Positions 31,801-42,520 of a DNA stretch of 64,000 nucleotides are shown one piece after another. This stretch comes from Ectocarpus siliculosus. Taxonomy: Eukaryota > Sar > Phaeophyceae > Ectocarpales > Ectocarpaceae. A model generated the notes under the pieces. The model was not told where the DNA came from and did no database searches. It saw only the letters and a list, made by a program, of their open reading frames with translations. The stretch's first letter is position 1. Each line of letters starts with the position of its first letter. Both the position numbers and the translations under genes were made by a program. The DNA is taken from NCBI GenBank assembly GCA_000310025.1, contig FN649727.1, positions 8,784,813 through 8,848,812 on the forward strand, written 5' to 3'.

Positions 31801-32892
31801 ACCTTGTCGACCTACGATTCAAGGCGCATCCATCACCTTGGTCATCTTCGTCCGGACATCGTCACCAGGCTGACCCACAGCCCCGCTCGTCTTCCGCAGC
31901 AGCTCCAGCGCCTCTTCCTCCGTCACGTCTCCCAGCTCCAAGCGTCCGGCTGGCACACCAACAACCGACCGATCACGCGTGGTCAGCAGCACCTTGAACC
32001 CCAGAGGAACAAACGCATCCACGACCTCGCGCTCCCACACATCGTCCAGCACCACCAGGCGTTGGGAGGTGCCGGTGGATGTAACTGCAGCCAGATGCTG
32101 CCGCACCTGCTCGAGGCTGTCAAGGACGCGAGGAACCCCGCACGGAGCATCCGTCGGCGCCGCGCCCACGTCCCTGGCGAGGCCCTGGAGGAGAGCCAGG
32201 AGGCTGCTCTTCGCGCCCCTCCCCACTCTCACCCAGAAAATACCGCCGCGGAAGTGCTCCCTCACGCTCGGCTTGCGAACGACAGCAGAGGCCAGCACGC
32301 TCTTCCCCCCTCCACCCATACCGACGACGGTGTAGGGGGCACGGGACTCCTCCGGGGCGGTGAGGCCATCGGCAACTTCTTGTACCGCAGCTCGCTCCAC
32401 GTAGCTGCTGCTGGGCAACTCAAGCGCTCCTGCGGGAACTGCGGCCATGTCCGGCAAGCTTGGGGGGAGCAAAGAGGGAAGCGCCGCCAAGAACGACTGG
32501 TGGTGCTCCAGCCCGTCCACCAAGGCGATGTCGCTCCTTATCCTGCGGAGGCACTCCTCGAAGCCGGCGAGGGCGCTCAGGTCGGGACGATGGCAAAAAA
32601 ACGCCCTACACTTACCGCCCTTGGCCCACCTAGCCGCGAACCCTGCTAGCTCGTTGGTCGTGGCGACGAAGTCTTGGATGGGCTTCTGCACCTGGGCGAG
32701 GGGACCCACCGCTCGACCGTGCTGGATCAAGACGGTGGCGAGGAACGCGCACTGGGACACCAAGCTCTGTAGTTTGTCTTGGCATTCGGCTGCACCCTCG
32801 GCGGCCTCGATCAACGCCTTGAAGGCCTCGCACACAGGCACTAAGGGCCCGACGCTCGCAACACCGAGCACCCCAACTGCTGAGGTCGTCAT
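25278..32892 (-). CDS. NB-ARC-TPR receptor-like gene, complete, 14 exons
   Basis: A predicted intracellular STAND-type ATPase switch with a C-terminal TPR sensor, the architecture proposed for brown-algal pathogen receptors. Minus-strand exons: 31837-32892, 31015-31308, 30419-30817, then TPR exons 28985-29110, 28745-28870, 28505-28630, 27787-27912, 27550-27675, 27287-27412, 26827-26952, 26348-26473, 25876-26001, 25395-25517, and a stop exon 25278-25283 (GTG TGA). Every intron is phase 0, so the spliced frame is open for about 1,003 codons. Each TPR exon encodes 42 residues (the last 41) of kinesin-light-chain type: G-K-Y-x-E-A-E-P-L-Y, then L-G-P-E-H-P, then L-N-N-R-A-x-L-L-x-x-Q. Start: ATG at 32,890-32,892, the first Met of the open exon; an upstream exon cannot be excluded. 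Symmetric phase-0 modules can be gained, lost or swapped without breaking the frame. The ligand is unknown. Confidence 0.92.
26111..26236 (-). pseudogene. Decayed intronic TPR cassette with compensated frameshift
   Basis: Exactly 126 bases, like a normal TPR exon. The frame leaves the TPR pattern after AIVEKV and returns at AGLLMSQ, so two opposite indels have cancelled. The donor is ATGAAA instead of GTGAGN, so the cassette should not splice. Confidence 0.75.
26544..29301 (-). pseudogene. Donorless TPR cassettes in introns of the NB-ARC-TPR gene
   Basis: Five 126-base cassettes have a usable acceptor and TPR coding but no donor: 27,023-27,148; 27,978-28,103; 28,171-28,296; 29,176-29,301; and 26,544-26,669. 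In the first four the normal donor side is replaced, exactly at the left edge of the palindrome (plus strand), by ACAATTG, ACAAATG or ACAATCG, and an in-frame stop lies inside or a few codons past the palindrome. The fifth has CATTTT at the same point and stays open further. Short palindrome-only remnants occur at about 26,733-26,766 and 28,413-28,450. They are either skipped or act as chain-terminating alternative last exons. Confidence 0.75.
28441..28984 (-). repeat. 240 bp tandem duplication carrying one TPR exon per unit
   Basis: Units at 28,441-28,680 and 28,681-28,920 are almost identical, with the intron spacer of a third unit beginning at 28,921. Each contains a complete TPR exon (28,505-28,630 and 28,745-28,870) plus its intron. 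A 193 bp tandem unit with donorless cassettes lies nearby at about 27,911-28,296. Confidence 0.9.
29743..30156. mobile_element. hAT-type MITE with 8-bp target duplication
   Basis: Terminal inverted repeats CAGGGTACACCTCGG (29,743-29,757) and its complement (30,142-30,156) are flanked by a perfect 8-bp duplication AATAATAC (29,735-29,742 and 30,157-30,164). The interior is an array of GGCGGTAC-like units with no transposase. It sits in the intron between NB-ARC exon 3 and the first TPR exon. The 8-bp duplication and CAGGG ends are typical of the hAT superfamily. Confidence 0.85.
30419..30817 (-). other. NB-ARC exon 3: winged-helix/ARC2 and linker to TPRs
   Basis: The exon begins [18 protein letters not shown] and contains [11 protein letters not shown], equivalent to the MHD motif region of NB-ARC proteins (V in place of M). 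About 95 helical residues then lead to FLFNIQ and donor GTACGG. It links the switch to the first TPR exon. Confidence 0.88.
31015..31308 (-). other. NB-ARC exon 2: GLPL-equivalent and ARC1 region
   Basis: The exon opens [18 protein letters not shown], the counterpart of the GLPL motif of plant and animal NB-ARC proteins. Helical ARC sequence follows, ending NLWEIE at donor GTACGT. It joins exon 1 in phase 0. Confidence 0.9.
31837..32892 (-). other. NB-ARC exon 1: N-terminal helical domain and nucleotide-binding core
   Basis: Residues 1-150 form a helix-rich N-terminal region without a recognised TIR or classical coiled-coil signature. The P-loop is GMGGGGKS (about residue 190). Kinase-2/Walker B is RLVVLDDVW (about residue 280) and RNBS-B is [11 protein letters not shown]. 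The exon ends KMTK at donor AAG|GTGATG. The P-loop lysine and the two acidic Walker B residues are present, so ATP binding is plausible. Confidence 0.93.
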
Positions 32893-33582
32893 CCATGCAA
32901 GAGCCTCCTGTACGGGGGTGGGGCAAGCCTCCCACTCTTCCGTTGCTCGAGCTCCGATGTGGAGAAAGGCGGGCCAAGGCTTCTTTTCGGCGAGAAGCTT
33001 GCCAACATGGTCAAGCCGCTACGAAGGGGCGGCGGAGGGGGGGGCAGGGAGGGGAATTCGAGCATGGAACTGCTGCTGTATGTACCAGGTTTCTGAGCTG
33101 AAGGTCGGGCAATGAACTGAAAAACACATTTAAAAATACATGGTGTCTTTGGTGTGAAAATTGGTAAACTGCTGTGATACGCACCTCTACCGTGGTGGGC
33201 TCGACCACTGCTGCTGCTGCAAGGCCCGCTTGGTCTCCACTGGCGGGGGCACGTTGCATCTCGCCACCGGTACCGTCGCGTACGCCGGCCGCTTGCTGTG
33301 AATCACAGAATTAAACAACACGCGGAATAGAGAGGCACCGCACGAAACACATCAAAATATCTCTTCGTGCGCTGAATCATGCCGAGGAAAACATAACCAC
33401 AGCAATTGCTTCAGGAAGACTCTACTTACCCGCTGGTCGCCAAGCTGCTGCACCACGATAGTCATGTACATGCTGCTGCACCAGATTGTGTTGAATAACA
33501 ACAAAAGTTCTGAGGGGGTCACTGGTTCTAATTTGTACCCGCGGGGTAAGACCCTTTTCTCACAACAAGCAACAAGGGAACT
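32893..33582. other. Upstream flank of the NB-ARC-TPR gene; no gene seen
   Basis: This stretch would contain the promoter or 5' UTR of the minus-strand NB-ARC-TPR gene. A 60-80 codon minus frame around 33,011-33,259 has no recognisable domain or convincing splice link. No TATA box is assigned. Confidence 0.4.
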
Positions 33583-34600
33583 TGAACTTGCTTCTTTTTC
33601 AGCAGCGGCGCATCGCGGCTATTGTTTTGCGTGAGCGCGAAAAATTGTGCCGCAGACCATCTACTTGCCACGAACAGCAGCTGCGGCTGTGTTGCGCAAC
33701 ATCAAAAGTATCCCCCAGAACATCTAGGTTGGACCATGCTAACGTGGCGGAAAAAATGCAACGACTTCGGTGAACGTTATTATATGGTATATTTTAGCGG
33801 AAAAAAAAAATGCGGAAACGAAAAAAAAAATCGTGGGACCACGCAAGAAAACCAACTTGCTTGCCAGATTGCAAGGCGACGCGTTGAACTTCTGTGGGGC
33901 GCATGGCACCTATCTTCCTGTCTCGCCAATTCGTCGGGCGTACCCTACCACCCTGCGACAAATGCGCGAAGCCAGGCTGCTGCTGGAGGAACGTATCTAA
34001 AGTTTTGTGACGGAAGAACTCCCGAATTCTCTCCCCTTTCCCTCACCAATGCACCCTCAATTTGCAGGCGAGGTGGGCACGAAGTGGAGTTGAAACCCAT
34101 CTTTTTGAGTATAACAATGCACACCCTGGCTATGATTGTTGATCGCCTGCCGTGCAAAGTGTCATGTGTGGGCTGGGTGCGCCATTTTCATTTTGTTGGT
34201 CGGTGGACCGTACATCAAACAGTCGGGTCAAGCGTGGGGTACGTATCCCAGGACCGTTCTGCGCGGAGGAGGAAGACACACGGCAACCAGAGAGACCGAG
34301 CGCAGCCTGCAGCACAGCAGCAGTACCGTTACTTACTCCACAACAATGCCAACCGACCGCCAAGGTCTCCATCCCCTGCATGCTGTCGGTGGCCCCTGTG
34401 AGGAGAAGGAAAGAGGGCTGCTGGAGGTGTCGTGTACTGGTCAGAAACATCAGTAGCGGCAGAGCCGACAACCTACAGCAGTATATTTATGTACATCGCA
34501 ACCCGCGACGTGCGGCGCCCTTCGAGGTTAGGGTTTAGCTGCTGCCGCTGCTAGTGCTGCTGCTGCTGCTGCTTGTAGAACTCGGTTTGAGGACTTGAGG
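33583..34600. repeat. Dispersed ~1 kb repeat, copy 1
   Basis: Similar over about 1 kb to 38,510-39,560, including blocks near ATGATTGTTGATCGCCTGCC, a GGACCGTTCTGCG block and an AAACATCAG/CAGCAACAG region. It ends in a GCT trinucleotide run (34,541-34,575). A third partial copy lies at about 38,030-38,300. No protein domain is seen; probably a non-autonomous element. Confidence 0.65.
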
Positions 34601-34904
34601 ACTGGGGAAGGCGGCAGATACAATACGGAGGCGCTTCTATGGAAAAATAAAATTGCCGCCACCGTTCTCGGAATTGTTCGGGTACATGTATTGCTGTACA
34701 GGCACAGCAAGAATACACACAAGACAGGAGGAAAGGTTGGCAGGTGCGCTTCTACTGGATCGGGAGGTGGAACACCTTTTTTTTTTAGTTTTGAGAAAAA
34801 CATTACCTCCAGCCAGGCTCGGGCGTTGCTACCATTGACCGGTTTTACCATACAGCAGCGTTGAGGTGTGGGGGGCGCCAGTGTGATTTACAAAGAGGGG
34901 GGGT

Positions 34905-35062
34905 GGATTTCATCATCAGCTGGAGAAGGGAAGTGGTGTTCATCATCAGCTAGAGACGAGGGTGGTGTTCATCATGGAGAGGGGAGGCGGTATTCATCAT
35001 CAGCTGAGAGGGGGGGTGGTATTCATCGTCATTAGCTAAAGAGGGGTGGTGTTCATATCAGC
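34905..35062. repeat. Minisatellite of about 33-bp units
   Basis: Roughly five imperfect units built around TTCATCATCAGCT followed by a G-rich segment, degrading towards the right end. Confidence 0.7.
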
Positions 35063-35269
35063 TATTAATACCAGCGCAAAATATATATAAATGTTCCTCT
35101 GGTTCGAGCGTTGATTGAGGCAAACGCGTGTGATGGTTGACCAGACTAGTACGGAAGACACAGGTGGCACCCTAGGCCCTCGCACACGAGTATGGAGAGG
35201 TTTACAGCGTACATGCAGAATCAATTCTAACAGCGTGTTGGTGTGCCTCTGTCCTCTCTCTTGCTGAGA

Positions 35270-36324
35270 GACCCCGATTTATGGGAACAAAATCTTGTCG
35301 ATAAATCTTGATCTTGGCCAAGATCTGCCAGTTTCACGATGTATGGGAGCGAAAGCTTCCGATATATCTTGGCCAAGTTTTTCGAGGCCCGAAATCTGCC
35401 CTTTCGAACAAATCTTGACCCAAGATCTGTCGAAACGAGCCTTCCGACAAATCTTGAGGCGGCGTAACAAATCTTGCCTAGGTGCGGCGCGATCACCGAA
35501 GGTCAGTCAATCTAATCGTCCATAACGCCATGAAGTCTGCACGTGGCACACTCGCAAGGGTCTCTAACGCACCCTGGCATCACTGTGTCGGCGCCACGGG
35601 CGCCGACAGCGAACCAAAACAACCCACAAAGGCGGTCGAAAAAAATGCGTATTTGCCCTGGCTCGTTCCACGTGCGTCATCACCAGTCTGTCGAGGGACC
35701 GTTCAAAGAGTACTTTATTTTGAAGAAGAAAAATAGAGGAGGAGGGACGTTTTGCCAACACTGCTCTATCGTGTGCGACGCTTCTATCTCTTCATCGAAT
35801 CACCCCGCACCCAACCCGTTTGCACCCGAGCCAAATCCGTGAGTGCAGATGACAGCGCCGGAGGTTTGACCTCGGTACGCCTGCCACATAGTGAGATACG
35901 TGCATGGGTGTCATCGGCCTCGGGTTGATGCACTTTCTTGTCAGTTGGACAGCAATGAAACAATTTTGTTTCTCCGCTTGACATGAGCTCGTGGGCAAAC
36001 GGCTTCTATTTTGCACCCCAGGTAGGCGCCCATCGCTAGTATCCACCCACAGTGTTAAGGCAATACAGCTGGGGGGAGGACGCCCCTTCTACAACTGCGT
36101 CATGCTCCCTTTTCGCCACACCTCGGCATTTTCTGTGGACCAAATGGCCGTTGTGCCTTTATCAACTTCAAGCAGAAGAGAGGAACAACACGCCGCTTTT
36201 TCAACATTCAAGATATTTCCCCCATAAATCGCGATACTGCAAACCTTCGCGGAGATATATTGTGAGCAAATCTCGGGTCAAAATGCCACGATATATTTGC
36301 AAGATTATGTTTCCATAAAGGGTC
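35270..36324. mobile_element. Inverted-repeat DNA element, related to 45,036-46,254
   Basis: The left end reads GACCCCGATTTATGGGAACA and the complement of the right end reads GACCCTTTATGGAAACATAA; both continue with AATCTTG-rich sequence. The GACCC start, a TTTATGG motif and AAATCTT blocks are shared with the foldback element at 45 kb. A target duplication is not clear, and no transposase is seen inside. Confidence 0.6.
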
Positions 36325-37782
36325 TAATGACAAGATAAAGAAAAAATGCCGACGCTGCTCACAACAACCAAACGTTCCTTTCTTCTCTCCTGTCGCTCTC
36401 CCGGTGGTGTGTGTATGTGTGTGTGTGTTTCCCACCCTCCTTGTCCATGTTTCCTGTCTCCGTGTAGTGTGTGTCTTGCCCACAGCAGCAGCAGCTGCTG
36501 AGCACACAGCAGCCGAGAACCAACAAAAATCACGCCTGTCGCGGGTTTTGAGCGGGGACGCTGCTCGCTTCCCGACTGTAAGTTCGGCGCAGATGCCTTC
36601 ATTAGTCAATGCACTGTATTGTACACCGATTTAGCTGGAAGCAGTTGTCATCACTCAGGCAAAATGTTCCTTCTACTTCTACTTCTACTTCTACTTGTTG
36701 GGCACACAAGTCTCAGATTCTCGCTTGGTGCCTAGATGGTGAAATGGGCTCCAGTCTCGTGGGGCTTTATGACCCGGCACGACGCAGAAAAAGGCTGTGT
36801 ACTTTGCCCCCCTGCCTACTGTAGTACTAGATAGCGGGGTAATGAACCGCGTTTGACGACTCAATACCTTGCAGGGGTCTATCTGCGATGCTGCGAGATA
36901 CGCTGCTTTCCAGACAGCAACGCAGCAACCCAGCACGCAGCGCGCGGAATTCATCGCGGAACAATATTCGAACACATCTGCCACGACCTTGTACCCGCTC
37001 CCGCTGGAAGCTTGTTGAAAAAAAAGCGTTCGGCACAGCCTGCAGAAAACATACGCCGCGTCTGTCTGCTGGGATTATCAGTTCTGTTTTTTTACCAGAG
37101 GGCGCAAAAGGTTTCGTTTTCCGATGACCCGCCCTCTCCCCACACGCCAAAGCAACAGCAATGACAATGACACCCGCTACGAGCTGTGTGTATGGCTCCC
37201 TTCCCTCGCCAGTGTGTTGCGTGTTTAGCTTTCTTAGTGCTTCCTCCGCCTCCCCCGGGTTGTAAACCGAGCAACTATTAATAATAATAACTGCTTCGTG
37301 TGTTGTGTATGTAGGAGATGTCCGCTTTTTTGTGTTCCTTTACCTCTCGTCCAACTCCCGGGGACGAGGGCAAGAATTTTCCATGAACTTGGGTACATAT
37401 GCGTGTCTAGCACGGTCATCTGTTGTCAGAGGGCTACGAAACCGGTGTGACGGAGGGTGCCCGAATTAGCTTCCTCCTCACAACCCAGCAGACTGTAAAT
37501 CGGTGCTCTACAAGTAAGACCTCGTTCTCGTCTAATACAGGCGAAAATATGTTGACGTACCATTCCCCGGGGGGGGTTGCGGAAGGGGCGCTCTACAGCG
37601 CGATGGATGAAACAGCCCGATATTTAGAGCCTTTGTCCCTCCTTGAGGATGAAGGGAAGAAATGTCGCGCTTCGCCCTCCGCGGACTCATTATAAAAAAC
37701 ATTTTTGTGGCAAAACAAGAAGCACTCCTACCGGGCCGCTCTACAAAAAACTATTAATAGCTTCGACAGTACCGCAAACGAC
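36325..37782. other. No recognisable gene
   Basis: Short open frames on both strands have no domain, splice or composition support. A small (CTTCTA)n-like run lies at about 36,672-36,697. Confidence 0.5.
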
Positions 37783-37939
37783 GGAGAGATGGCACCGGGG
37801 TGGGTGCATACAACATCGCTGAAACCCTTGAGGCTCGCTGTGTGGAGTTCATTGGGCATCGCACCGGTCGGAGCGATCGCACCGGGGTGCGAACAAAATA
37901 CGAGGGAAAACACTAAAGCACACCCGGTGCCATCTCTCC
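37783..37939. mobile_element. Small inverted-repeat element (about 157 bp)
   Basis: Both ends carry GGAGAGATGGCACCGGG in opposite orientation, near 37,783 and 37,939. Single copies of the same end sequence occur at about 61,279 and, as GAGAGATGGCACCGGG, at about 63,927, so this is probably a MITE family with solo ends. No target duplication is certain. Confidence 0.5.
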
Positions 37940-38509
37940 GCCTTCGACGGCACCGTCCTCGGAACGTTTCGAGTACCGGTCTGTAGCAACAACACAGGCG
38001 TGGCGGTAAACAAAAAAGGCGTGATGCGCAAGAGAAATACCTAGCCAGGCCACGTGCGGAACTTCTCTGGGGTTGCATATGTCTTCGTGTCTCGCAAATT
38101 CGTCGGCTGTACGGGCCCCCTGGTGCTAAAACGATAAATTTGCATAAAATACTGGCTCTGGTTTTAAGCATCTGAAGTAGACATTAGTAAGGCGAAGCTG
38201 GAACTCATCGTTATTGAGTAAATACAAGGCGCACCCTGGCTATGATTGTCGATCGCCTGCCGTGCTCATTGTGCATGTGCGCATGCATGCACAGCATTAG
38301 CAGCAGCATTTTGTTGCGGCATGTGATGGGCATCTGTGGCATTGTTGTGTGTTGTGGAACCGTACATGATAAAAGTCGGGTGCGGGGAGTGGGGATACGC
38401 TCCCCGTTGTGCATGATTTGTAGATTTGTAGTCATATCATGCTGAAGCACCAGTGCTAAGTTCAAGTTTGATTTGATTTCTGGTTTGCCAGGACGGAGAG
38501 ACCCTCATG

Positions 38510-39560
38510 TGCTCACAAGAAGCAAGCACTTGCTCATTTGGCAAAAGCGGCGGCTGTCGCGCTGTGCGGCATCCAAGCTATGCCGCGAACTAGCTAGTTT
38601 GAGCGATGCTACGGACAGCAGCAGCTGCTGTGTTGTGCGGCTTCAAAATTATGGCGCAGCCATCTAGCTTGAACGATGCTTTGCGTTTTGAGGTGCTTCC
38701 ACTTCATCTCAGAGTAGACGGCATGCTCCCTCTCGTTTCAACGACGTCGGCGGAAGAAAACAACGCGGAAAAGAAAAAAATCGTGGGACGAAACAAGAAT
38801 ATCACCTTGCTTGCTTGCCAGCTTGCAAGGCGACACGCGGAACTTCAGTGGGGCGCATGGCACATACCTTCCTGTTTCCAAATTCGTCGGCTGTGCCCTA
38901 CTGCTGTACCCTTCCAGCCTACGACAAATGCGTGAAGCCAGGCCGCTGGTGAAGGAATAGGAATGCATCCAAAAAAGTTCAGTTCAACGCCCGAAATCTC
39001 TCCGCATTCGCTCACCAATACGTGTTGTAGGACGCTCGATTGGCAGGCGCGGTGGACGGGCGATGGAGCTGGATCCCGGCGATTTTGAGCACAATGCGCT
39101 CCCTAGCTATGATTGTTGATCGCCTGCCGTGCGAAAGGACGTGTGTGTGCTGGATGCATGGCGCCATTTTGCATTTCCATGTTGTTGGTCGGTGGCCCCG
39201 TACATCAAACAGTCGGGTGGAGCGTGGGGGTGCATATCTCCGGACCGTTCTGCGCGCCGGATACCATAGATACAGCCGGGCGCAGCCCGGCGCGAGCACC
39301 CACCAGAGCAGTGCATTTCCGCTACTCCCCACAATAACTCCAACCGACCGCCAACGTCTCCATCCCCTGTGAGGAGAAGAAAAGAGGGGTGCTGGAGGTG
39401 TTGTGTACTGGTCAGCAACAGCAGCAGCGGCAGAGCGGACAACCCATAGTTTGGTAAAGTAGGTGTAGTCTATACATCGCACCGGCGTCCTTCAAGCTGT
39501 CTAACGACGGTCAGGGTGCTGCTGCTGCTGCTGCTGCTGCTGCTTTTTGCATTCGCTTTG
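38510..39560. repeat. Dispersed ~1 kb repeat, copy 2, with partial copy upstream
   Basis: Counterpart of 33,583-34,600 in the same orientation, ending in a (GCT)n run at 39,519-39,546. A truncated relative at about 38,030-38,300 shares the ATTCGTCGGC and GATCGCCTGCCGTGC blocks. Confidence 0.65.
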
Positions 39561-40146
39561 AGGAAGTTGAGGAGTGGGCAGTGGGCAAGGGTGGATTGCT
39601 CCGGGCTCTTCGACGCTGCTGCAGTCGCGGGTCGGGAGAAAAAGCGGGGTTGTGGCGATGCGGTGGCGGTGCGGTGGCGAGATGCAGACTACTTGCTGCA
39701 GCGGGCAGCATAGTTACTGCTGGTAACGATGCGGCTGTGTATTGAACGAACACCACGATGGCTGGTGGCTGGTGTAACCTACTACTGTAGTGTGCGGAAC
39801 CGTGAGATGTAGAGGGCGAGACGCATTGCTGGTTGTAGTGATGTTGTTGTGAACTAAAACATGCATATACGTACGTTAGATGCCACCCCCCTCCCCGCCC
39901 TTCAGCGCTTGCCGCCGCCGAGTGATTCAAACGAGTCTCAACACAGTCACTCGTCGAGCAGTCGTTCAGATGTTCAGATACATGCATGAGACGTAGATAG
40001 TGCCTTTCAGATGCATGCGTAACATGTGCATGGTGCGGTTTTAGTGCTAAGGGCAACAGCACCGGCAAAACCAGCATCACGTCACAGCGAGTATCTTTGA
40101 ACCACTTTGAGGACGGTAACGAATTTAGCGCAACATGTGTAGCCCC

Positions 40147-40230
40147 CACTCCCCGTCGTTCAGCCGTTGTTGCTGTTGTGAGTCATGGTGGCGGCACTCC
40201 CCGTCATTCAGCCGTTGCTGCTGTTGTGAG
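40147..40230. repeat. Short tandem duplication (48-bp period)
   Basis: Two near-identical copies of a segment starting CACTCCCCGTC and ending GCTGTTGTGAG lie just upstream of the TopA relic. Positions 39,561-40,616 otherwise show nothing I can assign. Confidence 0.75.
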
Positions 40231-40616
40231 AGATCATCCTAGTGGGTTAATCGCACTGTTGTAGCACCAAGAGAGACAGAGTAGAACGCCGACAGCTGGA
40301 GGGTTCAAAACATGGCTGTCCGTTGTCGCGGGTGCCCTGCTTGCTGCAGTGCTGGAACACATGTTTGTACGCTTTTTTGCCCCCCGTGCGTGTGAACGTG
40401 GTTTTGACGTGTCTCCTGATCGCCCCAGGGTCGAAATCGGCGTGGGCGGCCCGACGTTCATCCGGGCGGGGCCTTGACGCTGCGGTCTTTGCGGTCGGCT
40501 TGGTGGGGCTCTCTCTGCTACCTCACCCACCACGGCAGCAACACGTGCGACGGTTACTACAGTGTGTGTCGGCAGGCGGCGGCGGTACGAGGACGGCGGT
40601 GCTTTCGCAACCCTCC

Positions 40617-41215
40617 ATGGCGGCCGCGTCGCCCACGACTTCTGCTTCGGCTGCAACAAAGGCCAAGGTTGCCGCTGGCGCGAAAGATACGAAAACGACG
40701 GCCGCCACTGCCGGCAGAACCGCCCCCCCTGCAAAAACCGCCGACTACGAGAAAGCCTTGACGGCTATACTAACGCGCCAAAGAAGAAGCCTGTTGCCTC
40801 CGCTGCCGCTGCGAAGAAGAAGAGCAAGCCTGCAGCCGCCAAGTTGGAGGGTTCCAAGAGAGTCCTGGTGACGTGATCGTTGAGTCCCCGGCCAAGGCTA
40901 GGACAATCACGGAGCTCCTCAAGAAGACCGCCGCTGGCGGAGGCGGCGGAGGCGGAGGGAAGCTGTACAAGGGTTACACCGCGGATGCCTGAAATGACCG
41001 AGAAGGGGAGGCCATCAGCTGGCTCCTCGTGCAGGTTCTACATGCTCGTTCTTTCGGTTCATCTTTTCGCGGTTCAGTTATGGCTGTTGTTGTTGCTGAT
41101 TCGCGTTACCGTTGTTGTTGGTCTTATTGTTGTGGTAGTTTTGTGTCGCCGATATTGTTTTCGTTGTTGTTGTGATCGTGTTGTGGTACTGTTGTGATCG
41201 TTTTGTGGTACCGTT

Positions 41216-41247
<32 letters not shown>

Positions 41248-42520
41248 TGTTGTTGTTGTTGTTGTTGTTGCTGTTTGGTGTTTCATGCCGGCTGGCTTCT
41301 CCTTGTGCCCTTTGCTCGCCCTGGGCAAGCCCCAAAGCTAACAGCGGGTGTTTGTCGCGTTTTATGCTCACCTGGCCACCGCTATTGTCGCGTTGTGTCG
41401 GTTAGCTGGCAGTTCGTGTACAACCCCGCTTTGCTCTTCCCTTTGTGTTGTGTTTTGTGAGTTGTTTGATATTGGTAGCAACGAACAGCCAAGCGTTGAC
41501 CAAATTATTGTGATTCCTCGTTTGTGCCTCGCTGTGTGGCTTGTCTGCTACGTCCAAGGACACATCCTCCCGGGGTGTTCCCAGTAACTCGCCCCGCCCC
41601 CCCCTTTACAATCTGCACGGGAGCCTCCAACAGTTTGAAGTGAACAAAGAACCGGTAGCACACCCCGCGAAATGTCCCGTGTCACAGGACCGCCACAGAA
41701 ATGCGTCCAACTTGCCCCTGTTTCTTACGATGTGCATGTGGTGTGTGTGCACTCTTTGTCAACCAGGTCTTGGAACCGAAAGTTCCGGTCGAGAGGGCGG
41801 TGTTCCACGACATCACCCAGGAGACACTCGTCAAGGCGTTCGAGGTCAGACGGCAATTCTGTGTTCTGTTGGTGGTGGTTTGTTGGAGTGTTTGTTGTTA
41901 TTGTTAGTGTTGGTAGTGGTGGCGCCGTGTTGGTTGGTTGCTGTTTGTTGGTGGTGGTGGTGGTGGAGTTGATGACGTTGTCGTTTTGGCGCCTAGAATA
42001 TCGTTCTTCGACAACTAGTTGCACGGTCATGAGTCAGATTTTCTGTTGGCAACGACAGGGACAAGGGGCCTGCGCCAACGCCGGTGTATACGACGCTACC
42101 TCGACGCAACCGGCCGTCCTGCAATAGCTCTCCACCATGTTGTCCGCAGCCACATGACGTCAGGATTCCATGGTTCCATGTTCATATCCTCTCCGACGCC
42201 AGCGCACCCTTCTCCGACGACAGCATCGGCGACAACGATGTTGTTCCTATTCAACCACCAAGCCTTGACCGGATCAATCCCCCTTCCACTCCCTCCTATG
42301 TACCATGTCGTCAAGGTTGCAAGTTTCGATGATCACGCAAGCATAGAGGCGAGACACAGATGAGGTATCCCCCCCACCCCTCGCGTCTCGTGCGGTGGCT
42401 TGCTCGTTCCGTTTTTTGTGTTATTTTGTGGTATTATTCTTCAGGGACCAGGACAGATTGGCGAGAACCTCGTTCAGGCCCAGGAGAAAAGGCCCGCCGC
42501 ATCCTTGACCGCTTAGTCGG
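40617..42520 (+). pseudogene. Type IA DNA topoisomerase (TopA) gene fragment, damaged
   Basis: Three diagnostic TopA blocks appear in order on the plus strand. VIVESPAKARTI (about 40,873-40,910) is the first strand of the TOPRIM domain. NDREGEAISWLLVQVL (about 40,994-41,041) is the metal-binding region, normally D-x-D-R-E-G-E-A-I. VLEPKVPVERAVFHDITQET (41,768 on) is the KRIVFxEIT block, and ENLVQAQE followed by ARRILDRLVG (about 42,466-42,519) lies near the catalytic domain. Lesions: a one-base shift just before VIVESPAK, TGA in place of the residues before the DREGEA block with much TOPRIM sequence missing, and a frameshift between QAQE and ARRIL. An Ala/Lys-rich leader starting at 40,617 may be an old organelle transit region. 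The rest of the enzyme is absent; duplicated FANCI sequence begins about 90 bases after the last donor. Confidence 0.72.
41212..41273. repeat. (GTC)n / (GTT)n trinucleotide run
   Basis: A GTC run passes into a GTT run inside the TopA relic, probably in a former intron. Confidence 0.9.

Noticed and set aside
31804-32649. Long plus-strand open frame of 281 codons
   Set aside because: It is antisense to the NB-ARC exon, whose motifs and splice sites are clear on the minus strand; its own translation is low-complexity and without a domain.
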